NCBI GenBank assembly: GCA_030248215.1
Contig: JASANG010001006.1
Location: forward strand, 62,001 to 126,000
Source: Enoplolaimus lenunculus
Lineage: Eukaryota > Nematoda > Enoplea > Enoplida > Thoracostomopsidae
Direction of reading: 5' to 3'
DNA length: 64,000 nucleotides
A program made the translations under genes and the position numbers. Shown one piece after another: positions 11,770 to 22,798 of the stretch (its first letter is position 1; each line of letters opens with the position of its first letter). The notes beneath the pieces were generated by a model, which worked only from the letters and a program-made list of their open reading frames with translations, was not told the DNA's origin and did not search any database.

Positions 11770-12110
11770 ACGAAACGATAGCATTGGTGCTCAATAAAAT
11801 TAAGGCTAGAAAGAGAACGAAATCCACTAATATCTAACCTAAGTTTCGGTCGAATTTGAGGAATTTGGTTAAATCAACTTTGGTTAGGCTATTCTTGAAA
11901 ACCGAGACCGTAGGGGATAACACAATTTCACCAAGTGAATTCCAAACATCAATTGTTCTTACACTTATGTCATTACGTAAACAGTTAGTATTAAACTTTA
12001 TTTTGAGAGCGAAGCTTGCGAAACGCTTATCACGAATACCTGGAGATCGAAGCGCATAAGAAGCTATTCTTAATTTTAGTACTAAATCCCTTTGCAACAG
12101 CCATGAAACG
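11770..12110 (-). mobile_element. LINE 3' end (reverse transcriptase tail)
   Basis: An 87-codon frame (11834-12097) contains DVWNSLGEIVLS followed by VFKNSLTKVDLTKFL and ends RNLG-stop. This is the usual C-terminal signature of non-LTR retrotransposon reverse transcriptase proteins of the CR1/Jockey type (WN-x-LP, then FK-x2-L). A short 3' untranslated part follows on the minus strand. The 5' part is missing, which is normal 5' truncation. Confidence 0.7.
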
Positions 12111-12481
12111 TTTCTCGGTTAATGGCTAGGGGTCTAGACACCTAAACCCCCTTGGCAACGAGGCTAGGTTTAGAAAAAACTTAGCTAAGCTTTATCGTAA
12201 GCCGCTGTCTAGGCGTAGCGCTTAGCTTAGGACTGATCCTACGCGTCAACTTTAGAAAAGTGCAACCGTCAAAATTAGGTTTATACGATCCGGTCCATGA
12301 CACTTGGGTATGTTCGGCCCAGGGTCAGAACTAAGAATTGTTAACAGAGAAGGCAACACGGCTTATTGTAGCCAAATTTAGCGAAGGAACGTCAAAAAAG
12401 GCAGTATTTCAGTATTTACAGAGTATAACCTCGTTTTTGAAAAACTATCTAAATGAGGTTTATTATAATAATATGGTCCTA

Positions 12482-12674
12482 CGCTGCAAAAAATGATGAG
12501 TCAAATTGACTCTCTCCGAAATAGGCTTGTCTTGACTACACAAACTGAGTCAAAATTCGACTCCGCCAGAGTCAAATTGTTGGCTCTGGCGGAGTCGAAT
12601 TTTGACTCAGTTTGTGTTAGTCAGGAAAAGCCTATTTCGGAGAGAGTCAATTTGACTCACCGTTTTTTGCAGTG
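12482..12674. repeat. GAGTC fold-back element, copy 2
   Basis: This is one of the cleanest copies: CGCTGCAAAAAATG to TTTTTTGCAGTG, with GGCGGAGTCG/CGACTCCGCC arms around a short centre at GTTGGCTC. Because the palindrome is nearly intact, a 65-codon frame crosses it by chance. Confidence 0.85.
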
Positions 12675-13016
12675 TAAAATGTCATCCTGACTACGGCACC
12701 ATTGCCTATCGTCCTTGTTCGCGACACTGATTAACAATTTTCTTAAAGTAGACACAATCAAAAATACTGTTTCGTTTTATACTTGTCTAAATATTTTTAC
12801 TACCGTTACTAAATAAACACCGCATAATAATTTGTAGTATAATTCATTTTTTTATATTTTAAACATATTAGGGACGATTACAAGGTTTGTATCAAGCGAT
12901 ATATTCTAACTCTGAAATTGTTTGAGAAACGAGAAAAAATTCACTTTTATAGCTCATGAAATAAGCTGTGCTGTAGAGTTAAAAGCTTTAGTTTCATGTG
13001 TTACATCATTCTGAAA

Positions 13017-13206
13017 TGATAACCCTGATTACCCCTGAAATTACCCTGGTTACCCCAGAAATTACCCTGGTTACCCCAGATATTACCCTGGTTACCCCAG
13101 AAATTACCCTGGTTACCCCAGAAATTACCCTGGTTACCCCAGAAATTAAAGTTGTACCATGGTTACCCCTGACATTTAAGTTGTACCCTAGTTACCCCTA
13201 AAATTT
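13017..13206. repeat. 21-bp tandem repeat
   Basis: About eight units of ATTACCCTGGTTACCCCAGA are followed by diverged units (TACCCCTGACATTTAAGTTG). The multiple-of-three unit length explains the open frame that crosses it (MLHHSEMITL...). Confidence 0.8.
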
Positions 13207-13470
13207 AAGTTGTCCATAGTGGTTTGTTGTTGATTTTGCAAGGAAAGAAGCTCGAAGTCTTCCTTCTTGAGCAAAAACAACACCAACAACAGAAATGATA
13301 CAGTATACGTGGAATAAATAAAATGAAAACTACTACAAAAAGTAAATAGTTTTAAGTGACTTATGAAAACAAGTGGAAAATAATGAGGAATATCATTTGT
13401 GGAATTGTATAATCGACCGACGGTCGGGTGGGAAGCAAAAATCCAGGGTTAGAAATTTTGTCAGTGGTTT

Positions 13471-13631
13471 CAGGCCCGTAGCCAATTCACCTTGCTAGGG
13501 GGGGCTAAATATTTTTAGGAGGGGCGTTCAAGGGTTTTCAATGAGTTACAAGCAAGGTTGAAAATTGTCTACGGGAGGCAAAATTTTTCAAGGGAGGGTG
13601 AGCCATCCTGCCCCCTTTTGGCTACGGGCGC
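13471..13631. repeat. CAGGCCCGTAGCC-ended element
   Basis: The left end CAGGCCCGTAGCCAATTCAC is well preserved; the right end is TTTTGGCTACGGGC. It is inserted about 170 bp upstream of the LINE fragment at 13795. Confidence 0.75.
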
Positions 13632-13794
13632 GAGTGGTTTGTGCACACCGTTTAGCTACAGATTTTTACGTTGAATGCTTATTATTGGCTGAGGATTAAT
13701 GCTGGATTAGTGTTGACAGCCCGTGTGAGGGGTTTACCATTTTTTTCTCGGGACTACAATTGATTACGGTTAAGCTTTATTCGACAATTTTGCG

Positions 13795-14113
13795 GCACAA
13801 GAGGCCACTATCTGAAGTTGAAAAAAACCAAAATTTAAAACAAATATTCTCAAACAGGTGTTTTGTGCAATCGCGTGATTGACACTTGGAATGATTTGCC
13901 AGTAAATGTCAGGAGTGTTGAACTAATCAATGTTGCGAACGCAAAAATTTGGGCAAATATTTTAGAAATTGTCGACTTCGGTCAAAAATTATAATACGCA
14001 CAAGACCATTATTTGATGTAAGCGGCTTGGTTACCCTTTGTAATCTATTCCTTATTAACTTGTTTTATAATCTATATTATAATTCCGTGTTAATAAATTG
14101 AATTGAATTGAAT
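13795..14113 (+). mobile_element. LINE 3' end with short-repeat tail
   Basis: The reading NRVIDTWNDLPVNVRSVE matches the conserved tail of non-LTR reverse transcriptases. The upstream segment RPLSEVEKNQNLKQIFSNR is in another frame, so a frameshift separates them. About 100 bp of 3' untranslated sequence ends in three TTGAA units (14096-14111), the kind of microsatellite tail seen on CR1/L2-like LINEs. Confidence 0.65.
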
Positions 14114-14128
14114 ATGGCTGGTATGACA

Positions 14129-14175
14129 AAATAGGCTTAGGCTTACGGTTAGGCTTAGGTTCAGCCTTAAGCTAA
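14129..14175. repeat. Degenerate TTAGGC run
   Basis: GGCTTAGGCTTACGGTTAGG and further decayed hexamers begin about 15 bp after the LINE tail. Confidence 0.5.
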
Positions 14176-14447
14176 AGAAAAATAACACAATTTAAAACGG
14201 AAGACATTTACTTTCTATCAAATGAACACAGTTATATTGAAAGCTATGAAGTAAAGTTTACAGAACCTACGAATAATTTATACTGGTTCAATAACCACTG
14301 AAAATAAAAATTTGTCTACGTGTGCACTCATTAACGGGGTTGAGATTACAGGAGATTTCCAGCCCGAGATACACCCATAATAGTCAACGAGGGCCCCAAA
14401 TGTCTTTATTAAGGTCCTATATTTCCCTAGAGTTTCTTGTTGCTCAC

Positions 14448-14541
14448 CGAGCCCCAGTATCGTTAAGGCGATAATTATGAGAAACAATGATCCAACTGTT
14501 AATCGATTCGAACTTGTTTTGTGCACTGATACAGATTCCAT
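14448..14541 (-). CDS. Candidate signal-peptide exon, gene unassigned
   Basis: ATG at 14541 opens 31 codons plus one base. The peptide begins MESVSVHKTSSNRL and then has a strongly hydrophobic core, LFLIIIALTILGLG, typical of a signal peptide. It ends at an excellent donor, CTCG|GTGAGC. It lies on the astacin strand, 6.9 kb upstream. Its phase-1 donor would need one more exon to join exon 5662-6261, and I could not find that exon. It may belong to the astacin gene or to another gene. Confidence 0.35.
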
Positions 14542-15300
14542 TCTTAGAACGATTTAATGCCGTTCCAGAATGGTCACAATTTAGGTTAATTTTCTGCGAG
14601 TGTAACTAAAACATTCAGTCACTCGGAGTAAGGTCCTTTGAAACGGCGACGGCCATTTCCAAGAGAGGTAGCGGGTGCTGAACTCGGCATTGCCGAGGGT
14701 CAGCTTCCAGTGTTTCCCTAAACTTTGGGAAAAATATCTGAAAGAGGTCGTCGTTCTGATCATATAGTTTCGTCCAACGACAAAATTGTATTAATCAAAT
14801 TGCAAATAGTAAATAAACACAAACAACACTCAAGAATTCGTTGCAAAGGAGGTAACATTAGGCTTTCAACGGGATCAAAGAAAATTTGGTTCACATAAGG
14901 CTTCGTTTGATGCAGTTGAAAAATTCTCCGGTCAGAAAAGCGGATCTTTACGTATAATGTCAGCTCGGCCCCCTCCGTAATCGAAAATGTTGACACAGAA
15001 CGTCAACAGGAAATCTCGCTCACGCACATATATTAGTCTCAAGTGGCGTTGTTGACTGCAGTCCTCAATTCGTTCCCAGTGTTTTCCGGCACTGCAGATT
15101 AAGCAAATTTCTTCGTCGTTAAAGCTTTGAAATTTCCCAAAGTTAAGTACTGCTTAAAACTACTGTTGGACACTTTTGACGGATAATCGAAAAATTCATT
15201 GCGAAGCTAAGTTGGATTTCTAATATCGAAGACCCATGTTACTTAAAGGGGCGTCTAGGTTTCTGGTAGGTCCATAAAAGAGTAGCTTGAGATTCTAATT

Positions 15301-15415
15301 ACATTTTCTGCTTCGGCTTAGGCTTAGGCTTAGGAACACATTTTTGCAACGCTTAGGCTTAGGCTTAGGAATACGCTTACTCTACTGTTACGCCTCTTAA
15401 AGTAAACTTTGGCCA
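15301..15415. repeat. TTAGGC element, reversed copy
   Basis: Two runs of exact hexamers (three TTAGGC, then GAACACATTTTTGCAACGC, then three more) are followed by GTTACGCCTCTTAAAGTAAA and GGCC. This two-block layout with a GCAACGC or GTTGCAAAA separator recurs in the copies at 28735 and 54478. Confidence 0.7.
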
Positions 15416-15911
15416 TGTTAAATAGCGTTAATAACCCCTAGCTACCAGGACCGGAGCACCCATTTCTCATACACCCTTTTGGAGGCGCCCCACCCTAACA
15501 AGACTTTAAACAAAAAATATTCGTTAATATTCATCAGAGTTTGAAAAGTATTTTGATCATCGCCAGGGGTCCTCACACTGGAATTTTGTAAGGCCCACCC
15601 TAGTCTGTTCCGGCCGTGCCCCCTACAAACTGATTGATGCAGGGGTCGTTTGCTGATTTCTAATACTTCTTTCAAAATTTAAATCAGGAAAAAGTGATAC
15701 GACTGAAAAACCATTCGACCCCAGAGAAACGCCCGCAATCTGGCTCCGACTGAAAGGCTTGTTGGAAACTGGCGTAATCTATAAGCTTGACAATAACGTC
15801 TTAGCTTAAATTTAGCAAATCAAAATGGTTCAAAACTTTAATAAAATGTTTAAAAATTTCGAAAGTTATAATTGAATATCAGCGAATATATTTACTCAAC
15901 AAATGAAATTA

Positions 15912-16119
15912 CGCTGCAAAAAATGGTAAGTCAAATTGACTCTCTACGAAATAGGCTCTGCGGGACCAGATAAACTGAGTCAAATTCGACTGTGCCAGAG
16001 TCAAATTCGACTCACTGACACGCACGTTTTACTCTGGCGGAGTCGAATTTCACTCAGTTTATGTAGTCTCATATAGCCTATTTCGGACAGAGTCAATTTG
16101 ATTCACATTTTTTGCAGTG
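15912..16119. repeat. GAGTC fold-back element, copy 3
   Basis: It runs from CGCTGCAAAAAATGG to TTTTTTGCAGTG. The centre carries GACTCACTGACACGCACG, the same GAGTCGCACG core found at 32191, 40588 and 51479. Confidence 0.85.
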
Positions 16120-16718
16120 TACAACGCAGTCATAATAAAAAAAATCATTCAAGCCGATGAGTTATTGTAACTTTCTCAATTAATACAATTCCATATGGAA
16201 TCAATTGCGGTAGTCCTCGAACGCGCAACGTACAGATAATCAATTCGCTGTTCAACTCGTTCAAGCAATCAATCAATGGAAAGTTTTGGCTAAAATTTAA
16301 AACCTGCAAATCAGTTGAAAAACCAAGTATTAAAACCGGTACAAATACTTAAAAACTTTACGTTCAAACGTAACCAAAATATGTTGATAAGTTTTATCGC
16401 TCAACTTGACTGTAAAGGATGTGCGTGTTTGCACAAACGATAGCGACGCAATTGTAATTTTGATCAAAGACAATTTTACCGACGGTTTTGAACGCCGTGT
16501 ACTCTCGTTTTAGTGTCATAAATTTAACACATTTATAATGTTTCAAAAGTTGTAAAATCATTGTTTCAATTCGAGTTTTTGCTTTTGACTCTCCGCCGAA
16601 TGTGTTGACAAAACTTCATTGACAGATGAGCAAATAAACGTTTAGTCACGGTTGTGTTGGACCGTCCTTTGAGTTTACTGTCACTTACGAGTGTGAGACA
16701 CAGAAGTCGTTGAAAGGA

Positions 16719-16883
16719 CGTTAGCTAGCTCACCATGCTTTAGTGGGTTAAACAATTATCAAGAGGTGAATACAAAGGTTTTCGATGACTTACAAGCAAG
16801 GTTAAAATTTTTCTAGGGTAATGTGGCAAATTCTTTCGGGGGTCTGAGCACCGTCCGACTCCTTGTTTGATCTTAGCTAAAAC
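16719..16883. repeat. Decayed CAGGCCCGTAGCC-type element
   Basis: Only the interior (GCTCACCATGC, GACTTACAAGCAAGGTT, GGGGGTCTGAGCACC) still matches; both ends have lost the GGGCC words. It is probably the oldest copy in the window. Confidence 0.45.
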
Positions 16884-17099
16884 CCAAAGCTGTTCAGCTA
16901 TTCAATCCTTCTTGAGGTATCCGTTAAAGTTTTCTGCTACACCTTAGCAAAAACTGAACGATAAAAAAACCATTAAAATGATACGGTCTGTGACAATTTA
17001 ATCACATGTTTTCGTAATTTTTCAACTCAACTCATTTTTTATTGGTGAATAACGTTCGTATATAAGTCGGACGAACAAGAGATAAAGTTACATTGAATA

Positions 17100-17255
17100 T
17101 TACAACCAATAAAAATAGTTAGAAAGGGACAAGCCTACTTATATCTAACCTAATTTTCGATTATACAGCAAAAATTTGCTAAGATCAACGTTGTCCAGCT
17201 CTTTTTTAAATTTAGAGCAGTCGTTTTCTTTCAGCTTATGAGCCAACGTTTAGAA
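17100..17255 (-). mobile_element. Short LINE 3' fragment
   Basis: The minus strand reads LKFKKELDNVDLSKFL and ends RKLG-stop, parallel to FKNSLTKVDLTKFL and RNLG-stop of the fragment at 11770. The same ATATCTAACCTAA 3' flank follows. The two are copies of one LINE family. Confidence 0.65.
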
Positions 17256-17256
17256 C

Positions 17257-17412
17257 ATGGCAGCTACAGTAGTATTAACATATTCCTAAATCTACGCGTA
17301 ACAATGAACTTATACCTAAGCCTAAGTCTCAGCAAAAAATTAATCTAAAGTTTAAACTTACTCTGTTGCAGTCACTCAAATAAACATTCCGCCCCAAATC
17401 TTTACATGAGCC
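17257..17412. repeat. TTAGGC element, decayed
   Basis: It runs from CATGGCAGCTACAGTAGTAT to TTTACATGAGCC, with only a few CCTAAG words left; the ACTCTGTTGCAGTC spacer matches the copies at 788 and 30609. Confidence 0.5.
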
Positions 17413-17995
17413 AGCTTATGAAAGAGCACGTCACAATGACATTGCACAGTATCATTGGCTCAACCTTTCGCAGGCGTATATTGGAAGGCTTACACGCAGT
17501 TTTTAAGTTGTTTATCACATCGTGTTTAGGATTATATGTGAAACCGTTCCCATAGTTAATAACGTGGTACAATCCGATTTTAATAGAACCTGACCCGAAG
17601 CCAGAAGCCGCAGGTGAAGCAAAACTAAGTAATTATGCCGTTAATTTGTCAAATATACGTGTTATTTGTATATCGCTGTGTAAGATTTATGTTAGTGCTT
17701 CATGCTTAAGAAACCGCGGCAATTGTTTTAAAATTGCCCTAAACTTACTATCAAACTCACCGGCCCCCCAATTTCACAAAAAAAGAAAACCAACAACCAG
17801 GGGTGGTGATATGAAAAAACCTAAGTGGGGGGGCGCATGCCCAATTTTTTGGATGTTTAAAAGGTTATCCCCTAGCCAGTGTTTGACCAAAGGCGTGGTC
17901 CGTGAATACCACATGAGCCTCGTTTTTCATGGAGGAAAAGTTATGACCAGAAGTGCAGCATAGTTACTCCTGTATGACAGCTAGGACATCTGCTA

Positions 17996-18430
17996 CTTTG
18001 GTAGGAAAAATCGCAAGCATAGGTGTGGCTGGGAAAACTGGAAAAGTGAAAGATTTCATAAGCCTGGATATTCCCTAGTTCGGTAGAAAAAAATTTGTAG
18101 TGTAGTTTGTTTGGAAAACGGAAAAAGTGAAAAATTTACACGCTTAGATTACCTCTGAGTTGGTTACTTCCGAACCAGGCCTAAAGAAAACCTATGCGTC
18201 TAACTTTTCCAGTTTTCCCGGTTTCGAATTACGCCTACACCTCTAACCATACCTGCAAACCCAAAGGAATCATATACATACGCTTGATTTTTCAATTTTC
18301 ACGCTTTTCAAACCGAACTACATATCCCAATTTTTCAGACAAAACAACCGAACCATTCCTACCCTACCGGAGCCAGAGAAAACTTATAGATTTGACACTT
18401 CCACTTTTCCTGGTTTCCAAACCTCGCCTA
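17996..18430. repeat. GGAAAA-rich inverted-repeat region
   Basis: The left half repeats GGAAAACTGGAAAAGTGAAA; the right half carries the inverted TTTCCACTTTTCCTGGTTTC. It is related in wording to the direct repeats at 32366-32676. Confidence 0.45.
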
Positions 18431-19034
18431 TAAATTGAAAGTTAATTATAGCCAAAACTGAAAATTTTGTAATAAATACGTTTCTTAACGCTTCGGCCAA
18501 GCGAACGAAAACCAAAAATAGCAGCAGTGGAGTACGGAATGCAAAGACAGGTTGTGATTTTAAATATTTTAAAATGTACATTGAAATAAATAATATAAGG
18601 TGCAGCTTTAATGTAGCAAAAAATAACAACTTTGTATTAATCGCCAATTTCTGCTTGACTCAAGCATCGTTGGTTAATATCTTTCAAGCGAACATTGAGT
18701 GCATATTAAGACAGCAAATGAAAAATAAGTAATAAATAAATAAATAAAATGAAAAATAAATAAATAAATATATATGTAACAAAAATTGGAACTGCAGGAT
18801 ATTCTGTGTTTCTGTATTTATAAATGAACTATGGCATTCTAAGTGTGTCAACATTTCTCGAGTCAATTTTGCACAAAATTAATTAAAAGTGACAGCTTAT
18901 GAAATAGTAACAGACTTTAATTACATTGTTTTTAAGAACAACGAATAGTTGCAGCATAGTGAATCTTATTTTTAACTCGGTTGAGTAATAGCTTGTCTAA
19001 AGAAACGTATAACTAAGGATTTTTGACAATGTAT

Positions 19035-19388
19035 CAGGGTACAACCTGAGGTCTGGTTCCGGTTCCAGCCTCGGCTCCGGTAGAATTTTGCCGGAGGTTG
19101 GGGCAATTTCGTTAGTAGAATTTTGTATAATTTTGCAAAATTTATCTGTTTAGCGCGTTTCGTTTTACTTTTGTCACAATTTTCAGGAAACAAATTCTAA
19201 AATGTAGCAGAAAAATAGGGTAAAACTAAACAACTTAACAGCATATAGCAGATATTTGATAAAATTAACTAATTAACCATCATTTTACTACCTAATTTCG
19301 CCTCACTTCTTGCTCCAGCTCCGGCAAGTTTCGTTGACCTCCGGCCCCGTCTCCGGCTCCGGTATTTTTCACCTCCGGTTGCACCCTG
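19035..19388. repeat. CAGGGTGCAACCGG-ended element, full length
   Basis: The left end CAGGGTACAACCTGAGGTC and right end CACCTCCGGTTGCACCCTG are inverted. Both arms are built from CTCCGG words (GGTTCCGGTTCCAGCC, CCTCCGGCCCCGTCTCCGG) flanking an AT-rich middle of about 200 bp. There is no coding potential. Superfamily unknown. Confidence 0.75.
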
Positions 19389-19524
19389 CAAGGTATTACT
19401 CAACAAACCGACAATGGCTTATGTTTGTTTCTTCTCAATCGTCTGCCATTATATGGCCGGCAACCAATTTAAAGTCCACGTAAAATATAATTCTTGCAAA
19501 CTAAGCGTAAGCAAGCCTACTTCT

Positions 19525-19688
19525 CAGGCCCGTAGTCAGCTCGTCTTGCCGGGGGGAGCTAAAAAATTTTTCAGGAGGGGCATTCAAAGGTTTTCAACGA
19601 GTTACAAGCAAGGTTGAAAACTTTCAAGGGGGGCCAAAATTTTCCAGAGGGAGCTGAGTCCCATGGCCTTCGTTTTGGCTACGGGCCC
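19525..19688. repeat. CAGGCCCGTAGCC-ended element
   Basis: It runs from CAGGCCCGTAGTCAGC to GGCTACGGGCCC. It sits between two CAGGGTGC-type elements and is immediately followed by a TTAGGC element remnant. Confidence 0.75.
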
Positions 19689-19699
19689 GCTACTCCTTG

Positions 19700-19806
19700 A
19701 CATGACTATAAACCTAAGGGTAAGTCTGTATATGACCATAACTTTCGCAAAGGCTTAGGCTTATGCAAAGGTTTAAAGCTTAGGTAAACATTGGCCCATG
19801 TTACGC
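19700..19806. repeat. TTAGGC element remnant, reversed
   Basis: AAAGGCTTAGGCTTATGC is followed by GGTAAACATTGGCCCATGTT, the family's terminal arm in reverse orientation. The left arm is not clear. Confidence 0.5.
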
Positions 19807-19807
19807 T

Positions 19808-20150
19808 CAGGGTTCAACCGCAGGTCTGAGTTTTCTCAGGCAAAAAATTGACCTTGGCTTCGATAGAGTTTCGGTCGGAAGTCCGGTAATTTCGGTAGCA
19901 AAATTAGTTTTGAGAAACAAATTCCAAGATTTTGTAAAAAATAAGCATAAAAGCAAAAGATTAACCATATAGATGGGCACCGGATATCCGGATATGAAAA
20001 AATATTCGATGCCCATCACTAATTAACCAAACACCGTATAAGTATTTACTAAAATTGACAGATTTAAATATTATCATTTTAACAACCTAATTTCACCTCT
20101 CCTCCAGCTCTCACTCCAGCAAATTTTGTTGACCTCCGGCTGCGATATTT
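19808..20150. repeat. CAGGGTGCAACCGG-type element, decayed
   Basis: It starts CAGGGTTCAACCGCAGGTC and ends around TTGACCTCCGGCTGCG; the terminal GCACCCTG is lost. An unrelated GGATATCCGGATAT palindrome lies inside near 19982. Confidence 0.5.
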
Positions 20151-20418
20151 TATACGTGTCATCAGAAAGATGGATAACATTTTTAACAATAAACAAAATG
20201 AACGTTCAAAGCAAAACATATGTTAAACACGAAAGAAATTAAACTTTTGTTTTAAAGAGCCCTACTTTACTCAACGACTCAAAGAAATATCGAAACGAAT
20301 TTTTATTTTTTGCCAGTTGCCAATGGTTGAATGAATTTTACGCACAGTTCAATTGTATTTGTTCACACCAATGTGAATCTAACTAGGTGACAAATTGTCA
20401 TGCTTCATCTACTTTTGC

Positions 20419-20954
20419 TATGCGGGGTTCACGTTATAACCGGGGCAGTTTGGGACACGTTTTGTCCCTATTAGCCTATTGGGTTACATTTTGTCTGCTA
20501 ATAGACCCCACATCGTATTCAAAAAATCGTATTTGCCTGCTATCATCATGTGTAGGTCACCTTTTGTCCTTCAATATAATATGATGTTCAAAGTATTGTG
20601 TGCGAATATCATGTGACATATTTTCAAATGCCTGCATACTTGAGGTAACATACCCAAATTGTCCTGTTGAATATCATATGATACTAGAATTTACACTTTT
20701 TATTCATTTATAGTACCCGAAGGCTACACTGTCCCGCTGAATATCATATGATATTCGTTGAAATTTTGGAACGTGACATAACGATCTTTGTATGCACTGA
20801 TCATTTGAAAGCGGTGGTTCGTAAGCTAATGGCATATGATAATCGAGCTTTGTCGGTTGATCAGATATAAGAGCTCGAATTTTAACGTTGACGTCGAATC
20901 AACATGGGACAAACCGTGTCCCGCCTGCCCCGGTTATAACGCGGGTCCCGCATT
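20419..20954. repeat. Element of about 535 bp with 40-bp inverted ends
   Basis: The left arm ATGCGGGGTTCACGTTATAA then CCGGGGCAGTTTGGGACACG pairs with the right arm GTGTCCCGCCTGCCCCGG then TTATAACGCGGGTCCCGCAT. The interior holds several ATATCATATGATAT palindromes, also seen near 3460 and 41215. There is no open frame for a transposase. Confidence 0.75.
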
Positions 20955-21104
20955 AACTGCTTATTAAACATTAAAATAATATACGTCAAGTTAAAAATTA
21001 CAATAAAAAGCAATGATAACTCAATAAAGTATAAGGCCAGGTTAAACTGAATCTTAAATTTTTTTGTTAAAGCTAACTCAACTAGCTTCTTCTGAGTAAT
21101 GTAC

Positions 21105-21570
21105 GGAGTGGGACATGACCCGCAGGTACCCACGTTTACCCGCGGGAACACGCGGGTCGGGTAAAGAATTTCAAGCGCGGGTATAACCGCGGGTAAAGAT
21201 TTTTATCACGCGGGTAAACAATTCACAGTTTTTACCCGCGGCAAACTTTTAAGTTTTAAGGTGGAAAACCTACGCTAATGTCTGTTTTATTTCTAGTCAG
21301 GTGCAGGCCGTGCTTTAATAGCAGGGTTTGAAATTTTGTTGTTTCTTGTAAAATTCCATTTATAATATTCATTGAAGCTATATCGCACAACTTCATTAGT
21401 GCGCGAATCACCAGCGATCTTTAAAATACATTTTTGACTTCAGGCACAGGTAAAAGGGGGCTCGATGGTGGATCTTATTTTGCAGGTATATATGCCCGCC
21501 GGGTAAAAAATTCTTGTTTACGATGGTAAAGCGCGGGTCGGGTAAAAAATCCTCACTCACTTCCCACTCT
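21105..21570. repeat. Element with CGCGGGTAAA-rich arms
   Basis: GAGTGGGACATGACCCGC at the left and CTTCCCACTC at the right form inverted ends. CGCGGGT and ACCCGCG words repeat through both arms around a 200-bp AT-rich centre. Confidence 0.6.
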
Positions 21571-21696
21571 GATTATGTACACTGGTGAATAGAGTTCATT
21601 TAAACTAGCCAAGATTTAACATCTGTCACTTTTTAATTGATAAAGAGTTACGATTAGCCTGAATCAAATTCGGCTGTTATACATTTCCTGTCTTAC

Positions 21697-21835
21697 AAGC
21701 GCTTAGGTTTTGGCTCAGTCTTAAGATTACACTTAAGTTTAGGCTTAAGGTCTCGAAAAAGGATTACCTAGGAATGAGACGAAATGTTGGCTTGAGCTTT
21801 AATCTAAACCTCAGCATAAGCCTAAACCTTAACGT
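21697..21835. repeat. Degenerate TTAGGC region
   Basis: TTAGG-like words in one orientation (21700-21750) are followed by CCTAAA words in the other (21800-21835), an inverted arrangement unlike the other copies. Confidence 0.4.
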
Positions 21836-21897
21836 TTTTTCATATAGAAGTAGGCTGTGAGCAACTTAGAGTAATGTGCATAAGTGAACTGTGTAAT

Positions 21898-22097
21898 GCA
21901 CAGCGTTTAACAATTACTACGCGTATGCGCAGTGCAAAATCTCCACAAGATGTGACAGCCCCTTCATTCTCGAGTGTAAAGCTCCTGTAGCTGAGTAATC
22001 ATGGTAAACGCCTTCCACCCACGAAGCTGCGATTCGAATCCTAGATTAAACTCAGTTGTTAAAAGTAATAACAAAATTCATGTGAAAAACGGTTAAA
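21898..22097 (+). repeat. Element with tRNA-like interior
   Basis: GTAGCTGAGTAATCATGG (A-box position) and GCGATTCGAATCC (B-box position) stand about 40 bp apart at 21987-22040, preceded by CTCCACAAGATGTGACAGCC and followed by TTCATGTGAAAAACGGTTAA. The T-stem does not pair, so this is a tRNA-derived repeat rather than a tRNA gene. Confidence 0.6.
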
Positions 22098-22695
22098 TAT
22101 GGCGAAAGCGTACAAGAGCCAGAATTTCCAATAACTATTTTTGTCAAATTTCAAACATGTTTAAAAACCATTACCTCGCCGTCGCATTGAAAGTTTTCTT
22201 AAATATTCTAAAAAATTTGATGAAAAATTGACTTGTTTCCGTTTAAAACACATTCGTCGTCCAAAATTTCAAACGAAAATTGTGGTACTTTGAAATCTTG
22301 AAAAATCAAAAAAAAATAGTTTACTTTCCTTCGTTTTAAGACAAAATTAGCTCATTTTTAAAACAGTGAAATTTTTTATGAAACACACTTTGCTGTTCAC
22401 TACTAAACAAAAAAAATTGTCATGTATAACTTTGTACTCAGTTAAATTGGTCAGAGAAAACTGCGTTTCGCTCAGGACAGTGTTTAACGGGGTAACATAG
22501 CGCTCCATGAATATGTTCGCACCCCAGCCCACAATTTTTCTACAGCGTCGCAAGTATTCTGTGTTACGAAAAGATCATTTATGATTCCAAACCTAAGAGA
22601 TCAATAAAGTTTTCAACCCTGATGATTTCAAGTGTTAAGGTCTCAAAGGTCTCAAAATGTTCAATGGGACAAGAATTTGCGCAGTGACACTGTAG

Positions 22696-22798
22696 CGTAT
22701 ATATATAATATAATAAAATATAATATATTATAATATATATTTATATATATGTATATTTACATATATGTATATATGTATATATACATATGTATGACAGT
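22696..22798. repeat. AT/TATG microsatellite
   Basis: ATATAT and TATG alternations cover about 100 bp, self-complementary throughout. Confidence 0.85.

Larger units (their letters stand above)
7542..14447. other. Gene-free stretch with scattered elements
   Basis: This interval contains the elements listed separately at 8299, 8892, 9512, 9984, 11200, 11608, 11834, 12482, 13017, 13471 and 13795. No exon passes inspection. The 76-codon frame at 9150-9380 opens with GTG, not ATG, and has no recognisable homology. Confidence 0.5.
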
